Below are positions 10,279 to 20,560 of a DNA stretch of 64,000 bases, in pieces. The stretch's first letter is position 1. Each line of letters opens with the position of its first letter. Made by a program: the position numbers and the translations under genes. The stretch is taken from NCBI GenBank assembly GCA_036346225.1, contig JARFIW010001670.1, forward strand, positions 5,704,001-5,768,000, in the 5' to 3' direction. The DNA comes from Platerodrilus igneus. Its lineage: Eukaryota; Arthropoda; Insecta; Coleoptera; Lycidae. The notes under the pieces were generated by a model. That model did not search any database. It saw only the letters and a program-made list of their open reading frames with translations, and was not told the origin of the DNA.

Positions 10279-11395
10279 CGGTTTTTTGAGACTCTTATCT
10301 CAGGATGAATGAATTTAAAGTATAATAAACAAACAGTGTGGGTACAAAACTGTATGCCTATATATTAACCACTGCCAGATAAAGCACCATCTAGTTAATT
10401 TTAAATATACTTGTTATAGATCTGGGTGTGAACGGACTCTCAATTTTTCAGAATGTAAACAAAGTTCAGAATGCTTAACTTTTGATAAAAATTTTGAGAT
10501 TTCATTGAATACTATAGTTTTTTAGGTGTTACAATTATAGAAACTAATTTATTTTATACCTGCAATTCCACTGAAGTCGCCTGTGTTTACAAGAATGGAC
10601 CCTTGACTGCTTACAGTGACCCAAAATTTGGATATGCACACAATACCTGTTAAAATAAGTTTTAATATTTTGTATTTACAATTTTACGCTTTAATTTCAG
10701 GCTTTATGAATACTAAAAGGATGTTATAAAGAAAAATGATACTCAGAATCGGCGATTTAACTAAGAACTCGTTCAAACTTTACCACGGCTGGTACACTGT
10801 TCATAATAATGGAATCCTCTAGAAATACTTTATAGCTCTCGGTACTTCAATTCATATCAGCTTGGAAGCTGTACACATTTCATTTGAAGAGCAAATAATC
10901 TTCTGTGCCTCAAATGGTTGTATAAACCTTTTTAACTTACTACACGTTGCACTTGGCCTCTTTTAAATTCACAGTTACTACTCTTTCAACTAACTTCAGC
11001 TTTTTATACTTTGATAAAACACGAGAGCAGGTAAAACACATCTATTCTTTTTAATAAAAATTTTACAAGTTCTCTTTTATTGTTACCTTATCACCTAGGA
11101 GATCTCTTTAAAAAATTCATATTTATCTACTATCTACAAAATTCTTAAAACTACACTCATTGATCAATTATTTCAAACATATCTAATAACTCTTTCAAAA
11201 CATTTCATTTTGATCACTTTAGTCCTATTTTCCATTGGTTACATTTTGTTTACAATTTTCATTAAACTTACAATTATTTATTTCTAACACCACATACTAA
11301 ATGAATTATGTTTCAGGTATTATGGTACCTATTACTTATAAAAACAGTAGTGTCCATTTAAATAGTGAACATAAATGTGCAATACAGTAAACAAA
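10276..11395 (+). repeat. Repeat Y, copy 1
   Basis: An unclassified 1.1-kb repeat present in inverted orientation at 18284-19405 with high similarity throughout. It starts ccacggtttttgagactc and ends caatacagtaaacaaac. No terminal inverted repeats, no coding frame and no tRNA-like head are seen. A partial third copy of its right end is at about 13395-13515. Confidence 0.8.
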
Positions 11396-13394
11396 CATTA
11401 TTTTTACATCTTATTGTAATAAAAAATTTTTTCTATTTGTTTTTTATTATTTTTATTTATCCTCGTGACTATCAGCTAAATTACACCTTTAAATTTTCTA
11501 AACCCTAATCTGATATCATAAGGTCGAGAATTTCTTATTATTAATGTAAGCCCAAGGTAAAGTTGGATGGGGAATGGCTTGAGATAAAGAAAAACTCTTA
11601 AGACATAAACGTCTAGTCGAGTGTTAGCTCTGGGTAGATCATGAGCTTGGGTCATGGGTTGTTAAAAGACCAAAAATATATTTAATGAGCGCCACCGTAT
11701 TTTTCAATACTATAACCTTCAAAATTTAACTGTGCTTGTATTAGGGGAATGCGGAAACCTTATGTCAACACCACTAACATAGCCATCAAACCTGAATTTC
11801 ACTCTTTAAAACACACTTACCAAGACCTCAAACACCAGATGTCATACAGATGTCTGGGCTTGACCTGTGAACAAACAAAAGTACAACATGGACACCATTT
11901 GTGTCCTCAAAAATATTTGCCAAAAATAAAATAATAGAATTTAGGCTTCTAAAATATATACCCAAGGAATTTGTTTTCATTACACACAATTTCTAATCGG
12001 GGATGACTTGTAATTTTTCTACTTGAATTCTAAATAATAAAAAGTCATTCAAAAACAAAATAGATTCTATTTGAATAAATTTCTGGATTCATTTAATTAT
12101 AATATTTGAATTCGTATCTTTATAAAATTTTCCCTTAATAATTTTTATGGAACAGAAATATACTAGTAAAAAATTGAATTTAATAATCTAAAGATCTCAG
12201 AATGGATCTTTCTACAAAATTTAAATATGCTGACTTGAAATTTTCTAAGTTATTCATAATACATAATTTTCTTTAAACCAATGAAGTACTTCCTCGACCC
12301 TCACAGTAAAATTTAATTATCAAAGCGTTGATAAAATATTATATAGTTACACTAAGCTACTTTTATTTAACAGTTAATACTCGAATTCCACATGTCGATT
12401 AAAAATGAAAGTTCATGACCTCAAAATATTCAAACATACTTTAAATTAACGTAAGACGACATGTGAGGTTTAAATAGGACAACTGAATCTATGTTTTTTA
12501 TATATCTGACATAAAATGCAATTCACAACTTTTTAAATATACACTTTGTGTGCACGTGCAAACATTCTGACAAACAATAGTTTTGTTATTTAGTTCGCTG
12601 TTTCCTTAAAAGCTTTTTACGTTACAAAATCTTTAATGTTCTATTTTCTTATTGCAACTTAGTTAATATTCAAAGTGATAAAATTCTAAAGAACACTCAC
12701 GTGTTACAATCCTGCTCTGAACGAAAGAAATAGGACCTTGACCTCAGCTGTCGGAAATTTTCATAACCATCGATTATCAAAGTTCTTCTAAACACAACTA
12801 TTATTTAACGAACTTAACTTCTGCTTGATTGAATTTAATACTCTAACAAAATTTGGAACCTATATGAAATTGCCTTCTATGAAACTGCATTCCATGATAT
12901 TATATAAGATGTAACCATATGTGATATTGCCTTAAGATACTGTATTAAGATATTGCATGTATTAATGATGTAAAGGAGCTTCCATCTCCTTAGGCCTGCA
13001 GCGATCAACTGGACCGCTCTAGGTGGGACTTATAGAAAGACATGCTCACGCTACAGCTGTTAGGTTCGACCTCCAGACACCAAGAATCAATCAATTATCC
13101 ATTTTTTTCTTACTCTGTTAGAGGCCACGTGCCTACACACGACCATCTTATCTCCACTATCTTGTAGAGCAGCTTACCCGTTCGAACGCTGATAATGAAG
13201 TGAACAAATTGACAACTCGACAAAGCTTAGTAACAAACCTTAGACCATAAAGGTATAGGAATCTATATGTTATTATTAATTTTATGTATTAATTTTTACT
13301 GAACGGAAATTTATAGATTAAATATTTTAAATTATAGCTGTTTTATTCTTATTTTAAAGAACGAAGTGTAACTAGAAAAAAAATACGTTACATT
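11396..13394. other. Gene-free stretch, unclassified
   Basis: AT-rich DNA with no frame that resembles a known protein. The 61-codon frame at 11749-11934 has no family resemblance and is probably chance. A GC-richer patch at about 12970-13090 contains GGTTCGACCTC, a near match to a pol III B box, but no convincing A box or tRNA fold. Confidence 0.5.
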
Positions 13395-13515
13395 ATTACT
13401 ACTTATTTCTACGAAAACATGCTAAATGACTTATTTTTCAGATATTATGGTACGTCTTACTTTTAAAAACAGTAGTGTCCATTAAATAATGAACATAAAC
13501 ATTAAATACAATCAA
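13395..13515 (+). repeat. Partial copy of repeat Y (right end)
   Basis: Matches the last ~115 bp of Y ('attatggtac', 'aacagtagtgtccatt', 'gaacataaa') with about 15-20 percent differences by eye. The older divergence suggests Y is a repeat family and not a single local duplication. Confidence 0.6.
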
Positions 13516-13747
13516 CAGAAGCATATTCAAATGGAATTACGTTTCATTTCTATTCATAAAATTACTTAAACACCTATTTGAAATCTCAAAAAGCTCTATC
13601 ACACTGAAATAGCATTCAACATAAGTTCAGCAAATAATTATTCTACATTCTTGTTTATCATTAGTTTTAAATTAGACATTTCATTAATATGAGTGGTAAT
13701 TAAGTGCGTCTAACCTTGGATATTACATAGAACATTACATAACAATG

Positions 13748-13750
<3 letters not shown>

Positions 13751-13789
<39 letters not shown>
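13751..13789. repeat. (TA)n microsatellite left of transposon X
   Basis: About 20 TA units ending at the CAGGGTGTCC start of transposon X. IS630/mariner elements insert at TA, and a matching TA run lies at 16442-16486, so X sits inside a TA array. Confidence 0.95.
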
Positions 13790-13792
<3 letters not shown>

Positions 13793-16438
13793 GGTGTCCA
13801 CGTCCTCCGTGAAAGTTCCATAACTTTTATGTTATTCAAGATATCAACTTCCGGTTTTTTTAAACGATAGCCACGGCTAGGCCGCACAATCTAAAAATAT
13901 TTTCACCTATATACAGGGTGTGCCAATATGGTTTACAACCCAAAGTTATGTTTTTTAAACGAAATACCCTAGATTTGATACCATATTCTAAAAGCTCTTT
14001 TGATGCTCATCAAAATTCTATAGAGGTACTATAGGTCTACAATAGACGGTTTGCTTTTTATGAGTCATTTTATGTCAAAATCATGTCAACTTTGAAAAAT
14101 TGCAGAAGTTTTCTTATTGAACTTGGAGAGTTGATTCTTTCACGACATAATTTTCCATATCCTGTTGTATTATTATCGATAGCGCGATGTGCTTGTTTTT
14201 TCCTTTTATTGTACAAGGTGAAGCAAAACGCAAAATGAACAAAAAGTCAATTTTTTTAAATGGCACCCGCCATATTGGATTTTGCCATTGAATAGCGTTT
14301 TTGTGGAGCTTTCTATTGACATATAATGTTTTATAGGTTACATGAGAAAAATTCTGAAAAATTGAGAAAACATGTTTTTTGTGCAGTTTTGGGACTAGAG
14401 AAAACTAAGTAGGCTACTAGCATCAAATCTGACATATCTTGTCAATATTAATTATCTTAAAAATTTTCCGTTTAATTTGTTGATGTCACAATGAATTTCA
14501 CACGTCAAGAATTAATTAATATGATATACTGTATTGGAGAAGCTGATCGAAACCCTTTATTGGCAAGTTGAATCTATCATCAAAAATATTCAATCTTGAG
14601 AACGCCACGAACTGTAACCTTTGAAAAGCTGCAAGACAGATTTGAAGCTCTGGAAACGTTGCATATTCTAAGTGTGAAATAATAGCAAAACGAATTGACG
14701 ACGAATCCGAATTAGAAATTTTGCTGATAATAGAAGAAAATCGGAGTCTGAGCACCAGAGAAATCGCTCTAGTAACTGATATTTCAAAAATCAGCGTAAA
14801 TAATATAATATTGAAGCATCCATTCCACCCTTGTCACATCGAACTTTATCAAGAACTATATGGAGATGATTTTGAGAATCCCATACAATTTTCAAGTAGA
14901 ATGAGCAGTGTGTTTGCCGAAAATTATTACATTTCGAACATTTTGTACACTGACGAGGCATCGTTCAAAAGCAACGAATCAGTCAATAGGCATAATATGC
15001 ATTACTATGCAACCGAAAATCCACATTGGTTAAGAACTGTTGATCATCGACATCAATGGTCCCTTAATGCATGAGGAGGTATTATTGGTAACCAAGATAT
15101 GTCAGATTTGATACTAGTACATTTTTGGTTAAATCTTCCTTTTAATAAAATCTTTAAAATAGTATTATATTGAAAAATTTTCCCTCTTGATTGTAATTAA
15201 TAAATTCCATTTTTTAATGTCATTTGCATTTAAAACATCACTTCATATTTATTGTACCAACGTAATAATTATTAAATTAAGGTATATTTACTGCATATTT
15301 CAAATATTATCTTTGCAAAGCAACAGCTCGCGACTTAAAATAACATTTCGCGATAGCATTTAAGAATCAAATGAATCGACTGAATGAATCTAATAAACGA
15401 ATCCCCGTTTTTAATAAACGCTTTCTTATGTACGCGATTTTATATGTTTTCAGAATGTTGTAGAATTAGCGCAATTTCATTCTAAATAATAAACGCCTAT
15501 CTTACTTAATTTCTTGGAAATTCTCATTAGCGTTAAAATTTGTAGAGCTTTATTATCTTGTTATCTGATTCCACTTATTCGTGACGCGCGCTGCGTCTTC
15601 TTGTTTAATACATATACTATTATTGTGGCGTCGCATACTAATGCAAAAGATAATCAATTTTATTGCCAATAAAGGGTTTCGATCAGCTTCTCCAATACAG
15701 TATATCATATTAATTAATTCTTGACGTGTGAAATTTATTGTGACATCAACAAATTAAACGGAAAATTTTTAAGATAATTAATATTGACAAGATATGTCAG
15801 ATTTGATGCTAGTAGCCTACTTAGTTTTCTCTAGTCCCAAAACTGCATAAAAAACATGTTTTCTCAATTTTTCAGAATTTTTTCTCATGTAACCTATAAA
15901 ACATTATATGTCAATAGAAAGCTCCACAAAACGCTATTCAATGGCAAAATCCAATATGGCGGGTGCCATTTAAAAAAATTGACTTTCTGTTTATTTTGCG
16001 TTTTGCTTCACCTTGTACAATAAAAGGAAAAAACAAGCACATCGCGCTATCGATAATAATACAACAGGATATGGAAAATTATGTCGTGAAAGAATCAACT
16101 CTCCAAGTTCAATAAGAAAACTTCTGCAATTTTTCAAAGTTGACATGATTTTGACATAAAATGACTCATAAAAAGCAAACCGTCCATTGTAGACCTATAG
16201 TACTTTTATATAATTTTGATGAGCATCAAAAGAGCTTTTAGAATATGGTATCAAATCTAGGGTATTTCATTTAAAAAAACATAACTTTGGGTTGGAAACC
16301 ATATTGGCACACCCTGTATATAGGTGAAAATATTTTTAGATTGTGCGGCCTAGCCGTAGCTATCGTTTAAAAAAAACCAGAAGTTGATATCTTAAATAAC
16401 ATAAAAGTTATGGAACTTTCACGGAGGACGTGGACACC

Positions 16439-16441
<3 letters not shown>
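13790..16441 (+). mobile_element. Transposon X, IS630/mariner-like, with ~780-bp inverted ends
   Basis: Left end 13790-14566 and right end 15662-16441 are near-perfect inverted copies. Both termini are CAGGGTGTCCACGTCC flanked by TA. About 125 bp inside each terminus is a second start-like TACAGGGTGTGCCAATATGG. The unique middle holds a broken transposase, and 15100-15660 is unclassified AT-rich DNA. The ends differ at only a few positions, so the copy is young, or the arms have been kept alike by gene conversion. Confidence 0.88.
14491..15096 (+). pseudogene. Transposon X transposase, truncated and frameshifted
   Basis: The ATG at 14491 starts a frame (MNFTRQELINMIY) resembling the DUF4817 N-terminal helix-turn-helix of the 8670-9785 transposase, so the first ~25 codons lie inside the left inverted end. 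A stop follows at about 14567, then frameshifts. A 117-codon piece (14721-15074) carries the second HTH and the start of the DDE core, with the first catalytic Asp in LYTDEASF and the ENPHWLR block. It stops at about 15074 where relatives have Trp. Soon after (15096) the sequence jumps to a fragment resembling the inverted end ('atatgtcagatttgat'). The second and third catalytic residues are missing, so the element would depend on transposase from elsewhere. Confidence 0.75.

Positions 16442-16486
<45 letters not shown>
16442..16486. repeat. (TA)n microsatellite between transposon X and LTR-B
   Basis: Simple TA run ending 'tatat' directly before the TG/CA end of the LTR at 16487. Confidence 0.95.
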
Positions 16487-16488
<2 letters not shown>

Positions 16489-17022
16489 AAGCAGGCTACT
16501 GCTACTGCGTTTCTTTAATTTAAAACAAGTAATAATAAAGGTCTTTATTACTCACTGTTCACAAGTCTAATTAACAGTATATGCCTTATTTATAGATGTT
16601 TTCAGTCCGCTTGACAATGAAGCACTATTACACTAATGAATTTACAAACACTAATATCTTCTTAAACTAACTTCTTTACCATAGGTCCATTAACAACACT
16701 AACACAACTATTTATTTATTTTACACTTTGTCTATTTATGTATACTACAAGTTGCATGTACATTAGACACAGCATATAACATTTATATATACTCTTGAAC
16801 TTGCAAAAGCTCAACTACTATTACTTTACAACGATATAATTTATATTAGACATTCTAGTATAGACTAAACTCTTGCATTCATTAGCGGTCTTATATATAC
16901 TCTGGAATAAAAAGGATGACTCATCCTCCAGTAATTTCTAGAAAAATTCTGGAATCCTTGAGAATAAACAGTGCTTGCGGCGTTTTGTGTGTTTATGGGT
17001 TGCTTACTAGTAGCTTGCTACA
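16487..17022 (-). repeat. LTR-B, complete 3' LTR (536 bp)
   Basis: Starts TGTAGCAAGC at 17022 and ends CTGCTTCA at 16487 on the minus strand, with the TG...CA ends typical of LTRs. A poly(A) signal AATAAA lies at 16544-16549 (minus). Copy C is 590 bp, mainly because of extra sequence near its start. Confidence 0.9.
16890..16954 (-). promoter_or_regulatory. LTR-B promoter: heat-shock-element pairs, AP-1, TATA
   Basis: On the minus strand: TTCCAGAA (16947-16954), TTCTAGAA (16936-16943), TGAGTCA (16917-16923), TATATATAAG (16890-16899). Same order and spacing as LTR-A. Confidence 0.5.
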
Positions 17023-17956
17023 CTGCCCTCTCTTTAAAACCGTTACGTCTCGTAACTGTAAATACATTTTGAGGCCAATTCGATGACTGATGACGGTATC
17101 GACAGCTATCTCCTCTGGTGCATCCACCACGTCGTTGGAAGTAACAGTCAACACTCCGTTCTCGGTCTGGGTAGGCAACCGGTTGATAACAACAAACAAG
17201 GACCTGGACGTTGGTTCCCTGGATAACTACTTCTAGCATATTTCGGACTATCCTCCAATCTAAGCGATCCACTCCACAGACTAGCTTGGGCACCGCTAGT
17301 CTCGTTACTCCATTTTCCATCATGTGCGCCTTAAGATTTAGCAAAGCCTCCCATAGATGTCCATAACTAGGTCTCTGCCATGAAGAATTTTTGGTGACCA
17401 CATAGTAAACATAACGATTTTTATCTTGAAGAACCAAAGCTTTTCCTACAGTTGGCTGCTGTTGTACTAATTCATCCACACATCCAAACTTTTTCTTGAA
17501 AACAACAGCTATTCCTCTTGACATTGCCAAATCTTGAGCTACGCAATGTGCAAGCGAATACTCTTCTGGTGCTCTAAACAGATCTTGCTGTTTTTCAACA
17601 ACAACGCCAAATCTCGCCTTAGCGGAACCACCATACGCCACCATAAAGCTCTCAAAATCTACATTTGGCTCATGATGAATAACTTGTCGAACACCATTCT
17701 CATCATTCGAGCTTTCTTGGTTGTTGCCAGCGTAGGATGTTAAACGGTCAAAGTGTACCACTTTCGGTTTACCACGGGGAGATCTTCTGATCCGGTACAC
17801 TACATCATTAATCCTTTTCATCACTTCGTACGGGCCTTCCCATTGTCTTTGCAATTTTGGCGACAACCCACGTTTTCTTTGTGGATTATACAACCACACC
17901 AAATCTCCAGGTTGATAACCACCTTCTTGTGCTTTCGTGTCATATTGTGATTTCAT
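17018..17956 (-). CDS. Gypsy integrase C-terminus fused to TARG1/OARD1-like macrodomain and CCCH zinc finger
   Basis: An open frame of 312 codons. Residues 1-75 are the gypsy integrase C-terminal part, including the GPY/F module (GPYEVMKRINDVVYRI, then VVHFDRL). Residues ~116-258 are a macrodomain of the OARD1/TARG1 (ADP-ribose glycohydrolase) subgroup: DLFRAPEEYSLAHCVAQD, then GIAVVFKKKFG, YYVVTK and KLVCGVDRLDW. The residues matching TARG1's catalytic Lys84 and Asp125 are present as Lys189 and Asp230. Residues 271-289 form a CCCH finger (Cys271, Cys279, Cys285, His289; C-x7-C-x5-C-x3-H), a fold that usually binds RNA. Known enzymes of this subgroup remove ADP-ribose from acidic residues. 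A role here in countering host ADP-ribosylation, or in integration, is inference. The Met start is internal to a polyprotein. Upstream the integrase has a frameshift and a stop, yet this part is undamaged. The stop codon overlaps the first bases of the 3' LTR. Confidence 0.9.
   Translation of the reverse strand: MKSQYDTKAQEGGYQPGDLVWLYNPQRKRGLSPKLQRQWEGPYEVMKRINDVVYRIRRSPRGKPKVVHFDRLTSYAGNNQESSNDENGVRQVIHHEPNVDFESFMVAYGGSAKARFGVVVEKQQDLFRAPEEYSLAHCVAQDLAMSRGIAVVFKKKFGCVDELVQQQPTVGKALVLQDKNRYVYYVVTKNSSWQRPSYGHLWEALLNLKAHMMENGVTRLAVPKLVCGVDRLDWRIVRNMLEVVIQGTNVQVLVCCYQPVAYPDRERSVDCYFQRRGGCTRGDSCRYRHQSSNWPQNVFTVTRRNGFKERAV
17023..17041 (-). promoter_or_regulatory. Polypurine tract before the 3' LTR
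   Basis: On the minus strand AAAGAGAGGGCAG directly precedes LTR start TGTAGC. Such purine runs prime plus-strand DNA synthesis in LTR elements. The tract is also the last coding sequence of the fusion protein. Confidence 0.8.
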
Positions 17957-18290
17957 CCGATCGCTTGCTGCCTGGATATTCTTTCGGACGTTTTCGTGCT
18001 GCTATTTGATCTTCACGAAGCTTACTAACGTAATCTTCACCTGCGATCTCTTCTCCAGGTTTAAATCAAAACTGAAGATCACATGGTAGCAGCAATTCAC
18101 GTCCTAGCATTACGCAAGCGGGCGAGTACCCTGTGCTGTCATGTACCAAAGATCGGTACGCCATTATGAACAAATATAAATATTGGTCCCAGTCTCGTTG
18201 ATGTTCAGAGACAACTTTGACCAGGTACTTCCCTAACGTCCTGTTCATTCTTTCAACCATTCCATCCGATTGGGGATGAAGTGGCGTTTG
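17957..18290 (-). pseudogene. Gypsy integrase catalytic-core remnant
   Basis: Minus-strand translation gives the last part of the integrase core. HPQSDGMVERMNRTL contains the catalytic Glu of the D-D-E triad, followed by the conserved AYRSLVHDSTGYSP block. Both catalytic Asp residues are lost because the sequence begins at the junction with repeat Y. A TGA interrupts at about 18063 (after CDLQF), and one frameshift at about 17990-18005 is needed to enter the downstream 312-codon frame. Between these the readable sequence (FKPGEEIAGEDYVSKLRED) is normal for the family. Confidence 0.85.
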
Positions 18291-19405
18291 TTTACTGTAT
18301 TGCACATTTATGTTCACTATTTAAATGGACACTACTGTTTTTATAAGTAATAGGTACCATAATACCTGAAACATAATTCATTTAGTATGTGGTGTTAGAA
18401 ATAAATAATTGTAAGTTTAATGAAAATTGTAAACAAAATGTAACCAATGGAAAATAGGACTAAAGTGATCAAAATGAAATGTTTTGAAAGAGTTATTAGA
18501 TTTGTTTGAAATAATTGATCAATGAGTGTAGTTTTAAGAATTTTGTAGATAGTAGACAAATATGAATTTTTTAAAGAGATCTCCTAGGTGATAAGGTAAC
18601 AATAAAAGAGAACTTGTAAAATTTTTATTAAAAAGAATAGATGTGTTTTACCTGCTCTCGTGTTTTATCAAAGTATAAAAAGCTGAAGTTAGTTGAAAGA
18701 GTAGTAACTGTTAATTTAAAAGAGGCCTAGTGCAACGTGTAGTAAGTTAAAAAGGTTTATACAACCATTTGAGGCACAGAAGATTATTTGCTCTTCAAAT
18801 GAAATGTGTACAGCTTCCAAGCTGATATGAATTGAAGTACCGAGAGCTATAAAGTATTTCTAGAGGATTCCATTATTATGAACAGTGTACCAGCCGTGGT
18901 AAAGTTTGAACGAGTTCTTAGTTAGATCGCCGATTCTGAGTATCATTTTTCTTTATAACATCCTTTTAGTATTCATAAAGCCTGAAATTAAAGCGTAAAA
19001 TTGTAAATACAAAATATTAAAACTTATTTTAACAGGTATTGTGTGCACATCCAAATTTTGGGTCACTGTAAGCAGTCAAGGGTCCATTCTTGTAAACACA
19101 GGCGACTTCAGTGGAATTGCAGGTATAAAATAAATTAGTTTCTATAATTGTAACACCTAAAAAACTATAGTATTCAATGAAATCTCAAAATTTTTATCAA
19201 AAGTTAAGCATTCTGAACTTTGTTTACATTCTGAAAAATTGAGAGTCCGTTCACACCCAGATTTATAGCAAGTATATTTAAAATTAACTAGATGGTGCTT
19301 TATCTGGCAGTTGTTAATATATAGGCATACAGTTTTGTATCCACACTGTTTGTTTATTATACTTTAAATTCATTCATCCTGAGATAAGAGTCTCAAAAAC
19401 CGTGG
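18284..19405 (-). repeat. Repeat Y, copy 2 (inverted)
   Basis: Reverse complement of 10276-11395, ending at the same terminal motif and replacing the 5' part of the macrodomain gypsy. The two copies differ only at scattered bases by eye, so the pair forms a ~1.1-kb inverted repeat with a ~6.9-kb spacer. Confidence 0.85.
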
Positions 19406-19495
19406 CATATTATTGGTTCACAACCAAGTTACATTTATCCATTTATTAAATAAATATAAATACAAAAAAGGCCCAAATATAGAAACACAGATATA

Positions 19496-19497
<2 letters not shown>

Positions 19498-19545
<48 letters not shown>
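19498..19545. repeat. (TA)n microsatellite
   Basis: Simple TA run between repeat Y copy 2 and the arm repeat. Confidence 0.95.
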
Positions 19546-19549
<4 letters not shown>

Positions 19550-19835
19550 TTATAAGTAGTTTTTTACACAAGGTAAGTTGATAAATACTAACGTATTGCA
19601 ATTAATAAGATGAAATAATAACTTAGACTTTTTAAGTAAAGCCCAAATGATCATTTCAAATCGAGCTAGTAATTGAAAGAAGGAAAATATAAGGCCTTGG
19701 ACAGGATTTGTTAATATGTTAATCTTGAAGTTTCTGCAGAAGTTGTGTGCTTTGTCAATTTTCCAGGTGTCTGCTGTCAATTTGACGACGTTTCGGCAAA
19801 ATCACATCTGCTATCTTCAGGCTCTGTAGGTTAAG
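19550..19835 (-). repeat. Unclassified repeat with a CTGAAGA...GCCGAAAC motif
   Basis: The minus strand reads CCTGAAGATAGCAGATGTG, then TTGCCGAAACGTCGTC, then about 90 bp, then the arm that forms the foldback at 6494-6692. The first ~75 bp recur in the opposite direction at 22743-22825. CTGANGA and GAAAC spaced by a small stem are the core boxes of hammerhead ribozymes and occur in Penelope-like elements. No reverse transcriptase or GIY-YIG domain is nearby, so the family assignment is tentative. Confidence 0.4.
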
Positions 19836-20040
19836 CAGTGCTCAATGTATTTTATAAACCATTGATAAGGTTTTCCTTGTGGATGTCATATGCTACAATA
19901 TGTAACGCTAATATCTTCCCTATGCAAACTATCTAAAATAAGTAGTATTATCTGCTAGTATTTTGCTCATCCCACCTATCTGTACAAGAAATTTCTTTAT
20001 CCTTTTTTAGTGCCTGGCCCATATTACACCATCTCGTAGG

Positions 20041-20560
20041 ATATAACTTTATAAACTAGAAAAAAACGTCAACCATGACTAAAATGTGTCTATAATCGTA
20101 CTGTCCAGGTTTCAAATTAGATAGATAGTCAATGGCTACCAGATCTAATGGTTCATCTGCAGTTATATTTAATAGCAAGTTTTGTAGAACAATATTTTTC
20201 TCCTTCATCAAACAGTTTGGGCCTGTTAACAACTTCCACAATGGAAATATTATTTCAAAAGAAAAATGCTTCTCTGAAAATAATGAAAACCTTTCTGATT
20301 CTAATATGCCCATACGTCAAGTGGATCTCACTAATTAATTCTGTCCACAAATCTCTGGTAAGAACTAAAACCTTATCGTTCCCTATTCTTCTTATCAGGT
20401 ATTCTTCTACCAAATTGTAACCCTTATATTGTTCTTAATTTTCCCTTATCAATTTTTCTCTAATAGCACTGATTTCCTCTTCTCCCTGCATCCTCGTGAA
20501 TCTTTCATTCGATCACCTTTCTTCCTCTTTAAACCGTTGTAATGAACTAAAATTATATCC
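20041..20560 (-). pseudogene. Gypsy-2 integrase, N-terminal part
   Basis: Minus-strand translation contains the zinc-binding-domain region (HLTYGHIRIRK, matching the His-His half of the HHCC module) and, after a frameshift, the first core strand (DLVAIDYLSNLKPGQYDYRH, with the first catalytic Asp in AIDY). It is truncated at 20041 shortly after MVDVFF, so the second Asp region and the Glu are absent. Confidence 0.75.

Larger units (their letters stand above)
16487..18283 (-). mobile_element. Macrodomain-bearing Ty3/gypsy retrotransposon, 3' end
   Basis: From right to left on the minus strand: integrase catalytic-core remnant, integrase C-terminal domain fused to a macrodomain and a CCCH finger, polypurine tract, complete 3' LTR. 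The 5' part is cut off at 18283, where the inverted copy of repeat Y begins. Other LTRs of the family occur at 6701-7166 and 48542-49131, so it has been mobile in this genome. Confidence 0.9.

Noticed and set aside
11749..11934. Small protein gene of 61 codons
   Set aside because: No family resemblance, no supporting context, and frames of this length are expected by chance.
12970..13090. tRNA gene or tRNA-derived SINE head
   Set aside because: GGTTCGACCTC resembles a B box, but no A box at the right distance and no cloverleaf could be drawn.
17018..17956. A host OARD1-like gene that happens to lie beside a gypsy element
   Set aside because: The macrodomain is in one frame with the integrase C-terminal domain, has no introns, and ends at the polypurine tract and LTR start.
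6701..19835. One large inverted duplication (foldback arm, LTR, X end, Y on the left against the same set on the right)
   Set aside because: The same repeats occur on both sides but in a different order, so a single inversion-duplication does not explain them.
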